From Mycobacterium sp. IS-1496 (GTDB lineage: Bacteria; Actinomycetota; Actinomycetes; Mycobacteriales; Mycobacteriaceae), in contig NZ_LQIU01000056.1 of assembly GCF_001499995.1 (NCBI RefSeq), forward strand, positions 62,001-126,000: 64,000 bases of DNA. The letters run 5' to 3'. A program made the position numbers and the translations under genes. This document shows positions 17,642 through 25,198 of this stretch, one piece after another. The notes under the pieces are model-generated. The model saw only the letters and a list, made by a program, of their open reading frames with translations. It was not told the origin of the DNA and ran no database searches. Within the stretch, counting starts at the first letter, position 1. The number at the start of each line of letters is the position of its first letter.

Positions 17642-19747
17642 ATGAGCGGGCGGCGACCCCTGCTGCACACGGCGCTGGCGCGCGTGACGATCGGTCTGGC
17701 GGTGGCGGCGGCGGGTCTGTTCTCGGCGCCCCTGGCGACGGCGGATCCCGCGACCGAGGCCAACGACGCCATCACCGCGGCTTACGACGGCAGTGGTGGC
17801 CCCACCGGTCCGCTCGGCGTGCGTGAGGGCCGTGTCTACCCCGTCGGCGACGGATTCGGCCAGAACTTCGCGGCGGGCAAGATGTTCTTCACCCCGGCCA
17901 CCGGCGCGCACTGGATGCAGGGCGCGGTCCTCGAGAAGTACGAGTCGCTCGGCGGGCCCGCCGACAGTGACCTCGGCTTTCCGACGATCGACGAGGGGCC
18001 GGGGCGGGTCGGCCCGGACAGCCGCAACGCCACCTTCTCCGCAGCGGACAAGCCGGTGATCTTCTGGACACCGGCGACCGGCGCCCGCGTCGTGCGCGGG
18101 GCGATCAACGCCGCGTGGGATCGGCTCGGCGGATCGGCGGGTGTGCTGGGGGTGCCCGCCGAGGACGAGGTGTACCGCGGCGACGTGGCCTCCCAGAGGT
18201 TCACCGGCGGGCAGCTGTCGTGGAACCGCAAGGACAAGACGTTCACCACGGTTCCGCCCGAGCTCGCCGGTCAGCTCAAGGACCTGCCGATCCCGCAGGA
18301 CGCCACATCGGCGATCGCGGCGGCACGGCGCGCGGCCGGCGGCGCGCTGGGCCCGCTGGGCGCCAAGGACGGGTCCCAGTACAAGATCGGCGACGACGGG
18401 GTCGGTCAGAACTACGCCGGCGGCAAGATCTTCTACACGCCGCAGACCGGGGCGAACGTCGTCACCGGTCAGGTTCTCGAGAAGTACGAGAGTGTGGGCG
18501 GGCCGGAGGGCGACCTGGGCTTCCCGACGAACAGCGAAGCCGACGGCGGGCTGGGCTCGAACAGCCGCATCAGCACCTTCGCGGCGGAGGACAAGCCGGT
18601 CATCTTCTGGACCCCCGACTACGGTGCCGTGATCGTGCGGGGCGCCATGAACGCGGGATGGTCGAAGCTCGACGGGGCGAAGGGGCCGCTGGGCGCACCC
18701 ACGGCCGATCAGACCGAGAACGGCGATGTCGTCACCCAGCGGTTCAGCGACGGTGTGCTGTCCTACGACCGGTCGACCGGCAGGTTCAGCACCGAGCCGG
18801 CGAATCTCGCGGCGCGACTGGCCGGCCTCGAGGTGCCGGGTGAGGAGGCGCCGAAGTCTCCCGCGCAGCCGCAGTCCTCCGCGGCCGAGGACGACGGCAA
18901 GTGGTTGAGCTGGCGGTGGAACTGGTGGTGGCTGCTGGCGCTGATCCCGGTGCTGCTCGTGGTCGGGCTGGTGACCGGCGCCGTGCTGTGGAGACGCCGC
19001 CGGGGCGACCGCGACGACCACTTCCGCGACGACCACTTCCGTGACGAGGGGGACATCTTCGCCGACGCCGCGCGTTACCGGGCGGGCGACCGCGGTGGCG
19101 CGGCCGACGGCGGCGACGACGAGCGCGGCCGGTATGCCGGCGATTACGGCGGACCGGCCGCATCGACAGGTCCGTGGAACCCGCCTGACGATTCGGGCGA
19201 CGAGGCGGTTCCGGCGGAGCGGTCTTTCGCCCCGGGCCCGGACGGTCTCTTCGGTGGACAGGACGATCCCGACTCGATCGACACCGCGCCGACGCGCATC
19301 GAAGCGCCGGTGACCGACGAGGCGCGGGCCCAGTCCGCACTCGAGGAACCCTCCCTGCCCGCCCCCGCGCTCACCGAGTCGGGTGTGGGCGGTCCGGCCA
19401 CACAGGAGCCGGCCGACGCCGCGCGTGTCGACGAGGCGTCGGAAGACAAGGGTTGGGCGGACGAGGAACCGGCGATGCCCGCTGCGTTCATGGCGCCCTT
19501 CGTGGACGACGCGCCCAGCGGTAGGCACGCGGCGATCGACATCGAGGAGCCGACCCCCGGCCGCACGGCCATCCAGTTGGCCGGCGAGGGCTCGGGCTCT
19601 CCGCCGCCGGGTTACCCGGTGAAGGCGGACACCAAGACGGGCTTGTACTGGGCACCGTCCAGCCCCGGCTACGACGATGCGGTCGCCGAGATCTTCTTCG
19701 CCAGCGAGGAATTCGCGCGCACCAACGGGTTCGTCCGCGGCGACTGA
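17642..19747 (+). CDS. Exported LGFP-repeat membrane protein with C-terminal sunset-like domain
   Basis: A 701-residue protein with five visible parts: a signal peptide (residues 1-35, ending LATADPA); an extracytoplasmic region of LGFP repeats to about residue 390 (for example GGPADSDLGFPT and GGPEGDLGFPT, with ADKPVIFWTPATGARVV repeated); a membrane helix around 425-448 (LLALIPVLLVVGLVTGAVLW); a long acidic cytosolic segment; and a final module (YPVKADTKTGLYWAPSSPGY to residue 697). The last module resembles the short sunset domain of actinobacterial proteins. LGFP repeats are thought to bind cell-wall polymers, so it may link the envelope to a cytosolic partner. RBS GGGAGG precedes ATG 17642. 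Confidence 0.82.
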   Translation: MSGRRPLLHTALARVTIGLAVAAAGLFSAPLATADPATEANDAITAAYDGSGGPTGPLGVREGRVYPVGDGFGQNFAAGKMFFTPATGAHWMQGAVLEKYESLGGPADSDLGFPTIDEGPGRVGPDSRNATFSAADKPVIFWTPATGARVVRGAINAAWDRLGGSAGVLGVPAEDEVYRGDVASQRFTGGQLSWNRKDKTFTTVPPELAGQLKDLPIPQDATSAIAAARRAAGGALGPLGAKDGSQYKIGDDGVGQNYAGGKIFYTPQTGANVVTGQVLEKYESVGGPEGDLGFPTNSEADGGLGSNSRISTFAAEDKPVIFWTPDYGAVIVRGAMNAGWSKLDGAKGPLGAPTADQTENGDVVTQRFSDGVLSYDRSTGRFSTEPANLAARLAGLEVPGEEAPKSPAQPQSSAAEDDGKWLSWRWNWWWLLALIPVLLVVGLVTGAVLWRRRRGDRDDHFRDDHFRDEGDIFADAARYRAGDRGGAADGGDDERGRYAGDYGGPAASTGPWNPPDDSGDEAVPAERSFAPGPDGLFGGQDDPDSIDTAPTRIEAPVTDEARAQSALEEPSLPAPALTESGVGGPATQEPADAARVDEASEDKGWADEEPAMPAAFMAPFVDDAPSGRHAAIDIEEPTPGRTAIQLAGEGSGSPPPGYPVKADTKTGLYWAPSSPGYDDAVAEIFFASEEFARTNGFVRGD

Positions 19748-19754
19748 GCAGCCG

Positions 19755-20447
19755 TCAGATCTTGCGGATGACGGTCACGACCTTGCCCAGCACGGCGGCG
19801 TCGTTGCCCGGAATCGGTTCGAAAGCGGGGTTGTGCGGCATCAGCCACACCTGGCCGCGGCTGCGTTTGAAGGTCTTCACGGTGGCTTCGCCGTCGATCA
19901 TGGCCGCGACGATGTCACCGTTGTCGGCGACCGCCTGCTGCCGGACGACCACCCAGTCGCCGTCGCAGATCGCGGCGTCGACCATCGATTCGCCCACCAC
20001 CTTGAGCAGGAACAGCGACCCCTCGCCGACGAGTTCGCGCGGCAGGGGGAACACGTCCTCGACCGCTTCCTCCGCCAGGATCGGCCCGCCGGCGGCGATT
20101 CTGCCGAGCACCGGCACGAACGTCGGCTCCGGTAGCGCGTCGCTGCCCGCGACATCGGTGGTGACCACCGGCGTCGCCTGCTCGTCGGAGAGGCGGACGT
20201 CGACGGCGCGGGGCCGGTTGGGGTCACGCCGCAGGTAGCCCTTGCGCTCGAGCGTGCGCAGTTGGTGCGCCACCGAGGACGTCGACGTGAGGCCGACGGC
20301 GTCGCCGATCTCCCGGATGCTCGGGGGGTAGCCGCGGCTGGTCACCGAGGCGCGGATGACCTCGAGGATGGTGCGCTGTCGTTCGGTCAGGCCGGCGTCT
20401 GCGCCGCGGCGCCCGCCGGTCCGGGTCTCGCTGCTGTCGTCGCTCAT
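19755..20447 (-). CDS. lexA: SOS repressor LexA
   Basis: Transcriptional repressor of the DNA-damage response. The N-terminal winged helix (residues 20-85; SIREIGDAVGLTSTSSVAHQ is the recognition region) is followed by the self-cleaving domain. The scissile Ala119-Gly120 bond is in RIAAGGP, the nucleophile Ser154 in GESM and the general base Lys191 in ATVKTFK. 230 residues from ATG 20447. Its own promoter is overlapped by a LexA box, so it is autoregulated. The divergent SOS gene at 22327 was presumably its direct neighbour before the IS110 element entered. Confidence 0.97.
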   Translation of the reverse strand: MSDDSSETRTGGRRGADAGLTERQRTILEVIRASVTSRGYPPSIREIGDAVGLTSTSSVAHQLRTLERKGYLRRDPNRPRAVDVRLSDEQATPVVTTDVAGSDALPEPTFVPVLGRIAAGGPILAEEAVEDVFPLPRELVGEGSLFLLKVVGESMVDAAICDGDWVVVRQQAVADNGDIVAAMIDGEATVKTFKRSRGQVWLMPHNPAFEPIPGNDAAVLGKVVTVIRKI

Positions 20448-20454
20448 GGGGCCG

Positions 20455-20495
20455 AATCTAGTCGCCCGGAGCCCGATGATCAAACATGTGTTCGA
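20455..20495 (-). promoter_or_regulatory. lexA promoter with overlapping SOS box, leaderless
   Basis: On the minus strand, TTGATC (20483-20478) and TAGATT (20460-20455) are spaced by 17 bases, and only 7 bases separate the -10 from the lexA ATG, so the transcript should be leaderless. The LexA box TCAAACATGTGTTCGA (20480-20495) matches 11 of 12 defined positions of TCGAAC-N4-GTTCGA and covers the -35. Confidence 0.85.
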
Positions 20496-20569
20496 CGCGT
20501 GTCGCGCGACGTGGGGGCGGGATCGTCGCCGTATGCCGCCCGGATCGCCGCTCGGACGGACTTGAGTTC

Positions 20570-21979
20570 CTAAGGGATGTCAAGCGACGTGCTGGCTCGT
20601 AGGGTGGTTGTTGGCGGGCCCGGATGTTGGAGCGCTTGGCGACTCCTGTGACTCCTGGCCCGCCTTTTTGCGCCGCTCGCGCATGAGTTTGTGGCGGACG
20701 TGATCGCGGCGCCGGGGTCGAGTTGGTAGCGCTGTTTGACGATGGCGCGACCTTCGGACTCGGTGATGGCTGTGCCGTCGACATCGCGTAGTTGGTAGGT
20801 CTGTCCGGCGCGCATGCAGGTGGCGATGCGGGTGATCAACATGGTGGCAAGGTGGCAGATCGCCGAGTCGTGGTGGCGGTCGCCGGCCATCAGACGCTGG
20901 TACTTCGCGGCAAATTGGGGATCGACTTTGCGTGCTTGATCTGCAGCGGTGTAGAGCATTTCGCGTAGCAGCGGGTCGCCGGCCTTGGTGATCGACGACT
21001 CGGTCTTGATCACTCCTGATTGGCTGACTTTCGGGACGAGTCCGGTGTAGGCGCGGATCGCCGAGAGGGAGGTGAAACGGTGCGGGTCACCGATTCGGCC
21101 GGCGATGACCGCGCTGACGGTAGCGCCCACACCAGGTGCGGAGGCGACGATGCCCTGCGGGTCGGCATCGGCGTAGAGGTTGGCGAGCCGCTCATCGATC
21201 TCTTTGATCTGGCGTGTCAAAAACAGCGCTTGTTCGGCCTCGTGGGCGATATCGGCAGCCAGTTCGGCGAAGTCCATCCCCTCGGCACCGTCCACATCCC
21301 ACAGAGCCAGGGTTTCTCTTGCCGCGGCGATCAGGCTAGCGGCATGCTCGTCACGCCAATGGCCACGTGAGCGGGCGATGAGGAACCTGGCCAGCCTGCC
21401 CTGGCCGAGGCGGATCACCGTGCGTGGATCGGCATAACGGGCCAAAAATTCCAGCGCGGCGTTGCCGTAATTGGAGCCCAGCACCGCATACCAGGCCGGT
21501 CCCAGCAGCTCAATGAGAGCATCGAGACGGGCATAGACCGCGGTGCGGCGCTTGACCATCGTGGAGCGCTGCTTGGTCAGCCGCCGCAAGGGATCCGCTG
21601 GGCCTTGGCCGGTGTAGAAACGCAATCCTTCCGGGTGCAGCAGCGGCAGTCGGGCCAACAGTTCGGAGTCGATCCGGTCGTTCTTGGCGTGCTTGGAGTA
21701 GTACTTGCGCAGGTCGGCCGACTGCGTGGTCGGCACCATCACCACCCTGGCGCCGCGTCGGCGAAACCACTCGGCGATCACGATCCACGCGTTTCTGGTG
21801 GGCTCGAGGACCACCGTCAGCTCAGCGGGATCCTCAACACCCACATCGGCCCACACCCGCTCCAGCTCCTCCGGGCGGGTCAAGAACTTACGGCCCCGCC
21901 ACAGTGTCTTGCCGTCACGGGACAGCGTCGCCTGATGCGCAGTCCGGACCGCGACGTCGATCCCCAACGTCAATGCCAC
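20570..21979 (-). CDS. IS110-family transposase (DEDD), probably with frameshifted C-terminus
   Basis: Serine/DEDD recombinase of an IS110-group element. RuvC-like residues include Asp8 in TLGIDVA, Glu59 in VVLEPTRN and Asp101/Asp104 in KNDRIDSE. The C-terminal transposase_20 region has APGVGATVSAVIAGRIGDP and a TGLVPKVSQSG segment containing the probable catalytic serine. GTG 21979 is preceded by GGAGGG and gives 469 residues, longer than the usual ~400. After YQLDP the reading frame turns Ser/Arg/Pro-rich, whereas another frame reads RHKLMRERRKKAGQ and stops at 20582-20580. This suggests a one- or two-base indel near 20700-20720. Confidence 0.88.
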   Translation of the reverse strand: MALTLGIDVAVRTAHQATLSRDGKTLWRGRKFLTRPEELERVWADVGVEDPAELTVVLEPTRNAWIVIAEWFRRRGARVVMVPTTQSADLRKYYSKHAKNDRIDSELLARLPLLHPEGLRFYTGQGPADPLRRLTKQRSTMVKRRTAVYARLDALIELLGPAWYAVLGSNYGNAALEFLARYADPRTVIRLGQGRLARFLIARSRGHWRDEHAASLIAAARETLALWDVDGAEGMDFAELAADIAHEAEQALFLTRQIKEIDERLANLYADADPQGIVASAPGVGATVSAVIAGRIGDPHRFTSLSAIRAYTGLVPKVSQSGVIKTESSITKAGDPLLREMLYTAADQARKVDPQFAAKYQRLMAGDRHHDSAICHLATMLITRIATCMRAGQTYQLRDVDGTAITESEGRAIVKQRYQLDPGAAITSATNSCASGAKRRARSHRSRQALQHPGPPTTTLRASTSLDIP

Positions 21980-22200
21980 TGCAAACCCTCCTGCCACTGG
22001 CTCTTTCAGATCACCAGGTGACTGACCACCGCGGCCACGGCCCAGACATTCTCTAAGCAGGAGTCCACGCCCACCGGCTGGCTCCAAGTTCCCGAACAAG
22101 GACACCGCACGACCAGACACCAACGTCCACGAGAGGCCGCTCAAATCTCAGGGATCACCATGTGTCCCAGTCGGACCCTCGGACCAGCCCGTGGACTCAG
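21980..22200 (-). ncRNA. Putative IS110 bridge-RNA locus (left-end non-coding region)
   Basis: In IS110-group elements the non-coding left end upstream of the transposase encodes a structured bridge RNA that pairs with target and donor DNA. This element has about 220-230 bases of such DNA with no reading frame of its own and several short complementary segments (for example CCACGGGCTGG and GTGGACG-type runs on the minus strand). I infer the RNA from family knowledge. Its ends and loops were not resolved. Confidence 0.4.
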
Positions 22201-22244
22201 ACCAAGGCTAAATGTCGGACCCCTGATTTATCGTCTGCAACAGT

Positions 22245-22302
22245 TCGATCACACGTTCTATTAATCGAACACGTGATCGACTACATTCGAACACACAGGC
22301 GA
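22245..22302 (+). promoter_or_regulatory. Array of two to three phased LexA boxes
   Basis: Against TCGAAC-N4-GTTCGA: box 1 TCGATCACACGTTCTA (22245-22260) matches 10 of 12 positions, box 2 TCGAACACGTGATCGA (22265-22280) matches 11, and a weaker box 3 TCGAACACACAGGCGA (22287-22302) matches 9. The spacing of 20 and 22 bases places them on roughly the same DNA face. They control the LysM gene starting at 22327. Confidence 0.75.
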
Positions 22303-22326
22303 ACATCCACAGGGAAGGGCACCCAC

Positions 22327-22773
22327 ATGACGATCCTCGAAGTGAGGCAGATCCAGCAGCATCCGGCCGCGCGCGGGGTGCGTCGCACCACCGATGTCCG
22401 GCGGCCGCATGCGGGGCGGCCCGCCGGTGCGGCGCTCCGCCACCGGGGCAATGCGGTGCTGGTGTCGCGCGCCTCGCATCGCCGCCGCCCCATCACGCCT
22501 GCGACGACCGTGCTGCTCGCCCTCGTGGCGGCAGGGATCACGGTCTGGCTGGGCCTGGTGGCGAACCTGGGCGGCGTGGCGGGTCAGCAGGCCTCGGTGC
22601 CCGCTGAACTGGCGGTGGTGCAGGTGCAGACCGGCGAGAGCCTGCACCAGGTCGCGCAGCGCGTCGCCCCCGACGCCCCGGTCGGTGCGGTGGTCGAGCG
22701 GATCCGAGAGCTCAACCAGCTGGATTCGGCGGCGATCGATGCCGGGCAGACGCTCATCGCCCCTGTCGGCTGA
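22327..22773 (+). CDS. SOS-induced LysM-domain membrane protein (Rv2719c-like)
   Basis: A 148-residue protein with an Arg-rich cytosolic N-terminus, one membrane helix (about residues 59-82, ATTVLLALVAAGITVWLGLV) and a short extracytoplasmic LysM-type domain (VVQVQTGESLHQVAQRVAPD to the end). The M. tuberculosis counterpart Rv2719c is a DNA-damage-induced protein reported to affect cell division and to have wall-hydrolase activity. The LexA boxes upstream and nrdR downstream match that locus. It probably delays division during the SOS response. Confidence 0.88.
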   Translation: MTILEVRQIQQHPAARGVRRTTDVRRPHAGRPAGAALRHRGNAVLVSRASHRRRPITPATTVLLALVAAGITVWLGLVANLGGVAGQQASVPAELAVVQVQTGESLHQVAQRVAPDAPVGAVVERIRELNQLDSAAIDAGQTLIAPVG

Positions 22774-22934
22774 CGTGCGTCGTGGACAGTGAATCGTGGT
22801 GCGGGGCACCGGCGCTGCTCACCGCGCCGGACGTGGGGTGGCCACCGGCCCGCGCCCTCGGCGGCGGTGATGGCACCCGGGTAGGCTCGCAAGGGTTCGA
22901 AGGGCGTACCCGGCGGTCTGGCGAAGGAGCGGTG

Positions 22935-23399
22935 ATGCACTGTCCGTTCTGTCGTCATCCCGATTCTCGCGTCGTCGACTCCCGTGAGACCGACGAAGGC
23001 CAGGCGATCCGGCGCCGCCGGTCCTGTCCGGAGTGCGGCAGGCGGTTCACCACGGTGGAGACCGCGGTGCTCGCCGTCGTCAAGCGCAGCGGTGTGACGG
23101 AACCCTTCAGCCGCGAGAAGGTCATCAAGGGCGTGCGCCGGGCGTGCCAGGGCCGCCAGGTCGATGACGACGCCCTCAACCTGCTCGCCCAGCAGGTCGA
23201 GGACGCGGTCCGGGCGACCGGTTCGCCCGAGGTCCCCAGCCACGAGGTCGGCCTCGCGATCCTCGGCCCGCTGCGTGATCTCGACGAGGTCGCCTACCTG
23301 CGCTTCGCCTCGGTGTATCGATCCTTCGAGTCCGCAGCCGATTTCGAGCGCGAGATCGAAGCCCTGCGCGCGCACCAGGACGTCACGCGCTCGGGCTGA
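22935..23399 (+). CDS. nrdR: Transcriptional repressor NrdR
   Basis: Zinc-ribbon plus ATP-cone repressor of ribonucleotide reductase genes. The four zinc cysteines are in MHCPFC and SCPEC. The ATP-cone starts near KRSGVTEPFSREKVIKGVRR and senses dATP/ATP. 154 residues, the normal length. A TAGGCT -10-like element is at 22882-22887. It follows the LysM gene as in other mycobacteria; its target nrd genes are not in the window. Confidence 0.96.
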   Translation: MHCPFCRHPDSRVVDSRETDEGQAIRRRRSCPECGRRFTTVETAVLAVVKRSGVTEPFSREKVIKGVRRACQGRQVDDDALNLLAQQVEDAVRATGSPEVPSHEVGLAILGPLRDLDEVAYLRFASVYRSFESAADFEREIEALRAHQDVTRSG

Positions 23400-23406
23400 T
23401 CGCGGA

Positions 23407-24093
23407 TCATTCGAGGCGGCGCCCGCTGTCGGCGACGACCCGGCCGGCGATGCTCACCCATCCGTCGGGACTCCACACGGTGTGGATCACCGAACCCTTC
23501 CCCTGCACGATCGTCAGGTCGCGGCTGAGGTAGTCGGTGATGCGCACCGCCGCCGCGCCGGTCGCCTCGTCCTCGGGCACACCGAGATCCGGGGCGAACA
23601 TGCGAGCGCGGATGTGTCCGGCCTCGCGATCGGTCCACGTCCACAGGTAGTGGTGGGCGTCGTCGGAATAGTCTCCGGGGTCCGCGGCGGCCAGTGCGTC
23701 GGTCGAGCCCAGGTCGTGGATCGCGAACTCGGGCGCCCAGTCGGACCGGGCCCTGACCACGGTGAGGTCGTTGTCGTAACCGACCTGCACGATGCCGGCC
23801 GGCACCTGCAGGGTGCGCGCCGGCAGGCCGTTCTCCCGCAGCCACCACGCCGCACCGACGGTCGGATGCCCGGCGAAGGGCAACTCGGTGGCGGGGGTGA
23901 AGATCCTGATGTGCGCGGTCGTCGCACCGGCCTGCGGGATGTCGACGAAAATCGTTTCGCTGTAACCGAGTTCGCGGGCGATACGCTGCCGGTCGGCGGG
24001 GTCGACGGTGGCCGCGTCGACGACGCCGACGGGGTTGCCGTGGTTCCCGTCGGCGTCGGTGAAGACCCGCAACACCTGGACATCGATGGCCAT
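23407..24093 (-). CDS. PhzF-family isomerase/epimerase-like protein (Rv2716-like)
   Basis: A 228-residue protein with PhzF landmarks: VLRVFTDADGNHGNPVGVV at the N-terminus, the catalytic-region glutamate in LGYSETIFV, FTPATELPFAGHPTVG, and a second-domain motif DEATGAAAVRI. PhzF proteins are cofactor-free isomerases with diaminopimelate-epimerase fold. The substrate is unknown and the protein is shorter than most family members (about 260-290). Converges on nrdR with a 7-base gap. The nitrobindin-like Rv2717c expected between them is missing. Confidence 0.85.
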   Translation of the reverse strand: MAIDVQVLRVFTDADGNHGNPVGVVDAATVDPADRQRIARELGYSETIFVDIPQAGATTAHIRIFTPATELPFAGHPTVGAAWWLRENGLPARTLQVPAGIVQVGYDNDLTVVRARSDWAPEFAIHDLGSTDALAAADPGDYSDDAHHYLWTWTDREAGHIRARMFAPDLGVPEDEATGAAAVRITDYLSRDLTIVQGKGSVIHTVWSPDGWVSIAGRVVADSGRRLE

Positions 24094-24127
24094 GGGCCGA
24101 TGCTACGTGTTCGTCGGCGCGGGGCGT

Positions 24128-25150
24128 TCAGGTTGCGCTGCGCTCGTCGCTGCCCATCGCGTCGAGCACCGCGACGCGGGTGTCCACGGATCCGCTGATC
24201 GCCGATTCGCTCAGTCCGGCGCGCAACAACTGACGCAGCAGTTCCTGGTCATGGGTCGCCGGCTCGGTCGAATCGATGAACCGCTCCACGGTTTCGACGA
24301 ACCGGTCCGGATCGTCGTGGAACGGGAAGTGCCCGGCGCCCTCGAAGACCTCCAGCCGCGACCCGGGCATCGCCGCGTGCGCCAACCGGGCATGGCTGAC
24401 CGGGATCACCGAATCGTGGGTACCCCAGATGAGCTGCACCGGAACGGATTCGGTCAGATAGCAGCGGTCGAGCATCGTGACCACCTGACCACGCCAGTCG
24501 ACCACCGCGCGCAGGGTCCTGGCGAACGCCGACGACGCCGTCGGTTCGGGCAGATCGGCGAGGATCCGCATCATCTCGGCAAGGTCGCGGCCCATCTTGG
24601 TGGTGCCCAGAACGCTGCCCGCGACGTGCCCGGCAACCTGCAGCGCCGGCAACACCAGCGGCAGCCGCAGCAGCGCGAGCGCTTCGGTTCCCATCGGCAG
24701 CGAGGCCACGCGCAGCGCGATGTTGACGTCCTTGGTCACCCCACCGGCGCCGACGAGGATGAGGCGGTCGACGAATTGAGGGAACTGGTAGGCGAACTGC
24801 ATCGCCACCCCGCCGCCCAGCGAATGGCCGATCACCGTCACCCGGTCGATGCCGAGCACGCTGAGCAGATCCCGCATGCCGTTGGCGTAGGCGGCCACCG
24901 AATAGTCCGCGCGGGGTTTGTCCGATCTGCCGTGCCCGAGCAGATCCGGCGCGATCACCGTGAAGCGCTGCGCAAGTGTCGTCTGCACGGTGCTCCACGT
25001 CGTGGAGTTGTCGCCGATGCCGTGAATGAGCAGGATCGCCGGGCCGTCGCCGGCGATCCGGAACGCCCGGCGGTACCCGTGGATGGTGCGGTAGTGCAGC
25101 GTCGGCGTGACATCGCGGACCGGGCGGAGGTTGGGTGTTCGGTCAGTCAT
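24128..25150 (-). CDS. Alpha/beta hydrolase (Rv2715-like)
   Basis: A 340-residue hydrolase. The oxyanion region is LLIHGIGDNSTTW, the nucleophile Ser lies in GHSLGG, the acid Asp is in GTHDSVIP and the His in GAGHFPFHDD, so the triad is complete. Length and motifs fit the epoxide-hydrolase/haloperoxidase-like group; substrate unknown. Starts MTDRTPNLRPVRDVTPTLHY. Gap of 34 bases to the PhzF-like gene, same strand, so the two may be co-transcribed. Confidence 0.9.
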   Translation of the reverse strand: MTDRTPNLRPVRDVTPTLHYRTIHGYRRAFRIAGDGPAILLIHGIGDNSTTWSTVQTTLAQRFTVIAPDLLGHGRSDKPRADYSVAAYANGMRDLLSVLGIDRVTVIGHSLGGGVAMQFAYQFPQFVDRLILVGAGGVTKDVNIALRVASLPMGTEALALLRLPLVLPALQVAGHVAGSVLGTTKMGRDLAEMMRILADLPEPTASSAFARTLRAVVDWRGQVVTMLDRCYLTESVPVQLIWGTHDSVIPVSHARLAHAAMPGSRLEVFEGAGHFPFHDDPDRFVETVERFIDSTEPATHDQELLRQLLRAGLSESAISGSVDTRVAVLDAMGSDERSAT

Positions 25151-25198
25151 GGCGCCAACCTCGTCATCGGGCCGGGAGTGCTCCGGCGTGCGGTGTGC

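Larger units (their letters stand above)
20550..22215 (-). mobile_element. IS110-family insertion element (ends approximate)
   Basis: The transposase plus flanking non-coding DNA lies between lexA and its divergent SOS neighbour. IS110 elements lack terminal inverted repeats and target duplications, so ends cannot be fixed by eye. The right end must be past the transposase stop near 20570, and the left end between the gene start (21979) and the SOS boxes from 22245. Both SOS promoters appear intact. Confidence 0.7.

Noticed and set aside
17642..18850. Tandem DNA repeat in the LGFP gene
   Set aside because: Repetition is clear at protein level but the DNA copies are diverged, so no nucleotide repeat is annotated.
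22210..22240. ATGTCGGACCCCTGATTT stretch resembling flanks of mycobacterial 13E12 repeats
   Set aside because: Only a short resemblance from memory; no part of a 13E12 protein is encoded here, so it is not reported as a repeat.
22287..22302. Third LexA box as a site equal to the first two
   Set aside because: Its right half (AGGCGA) misses three of six positions; kept only as a weak member of the array.
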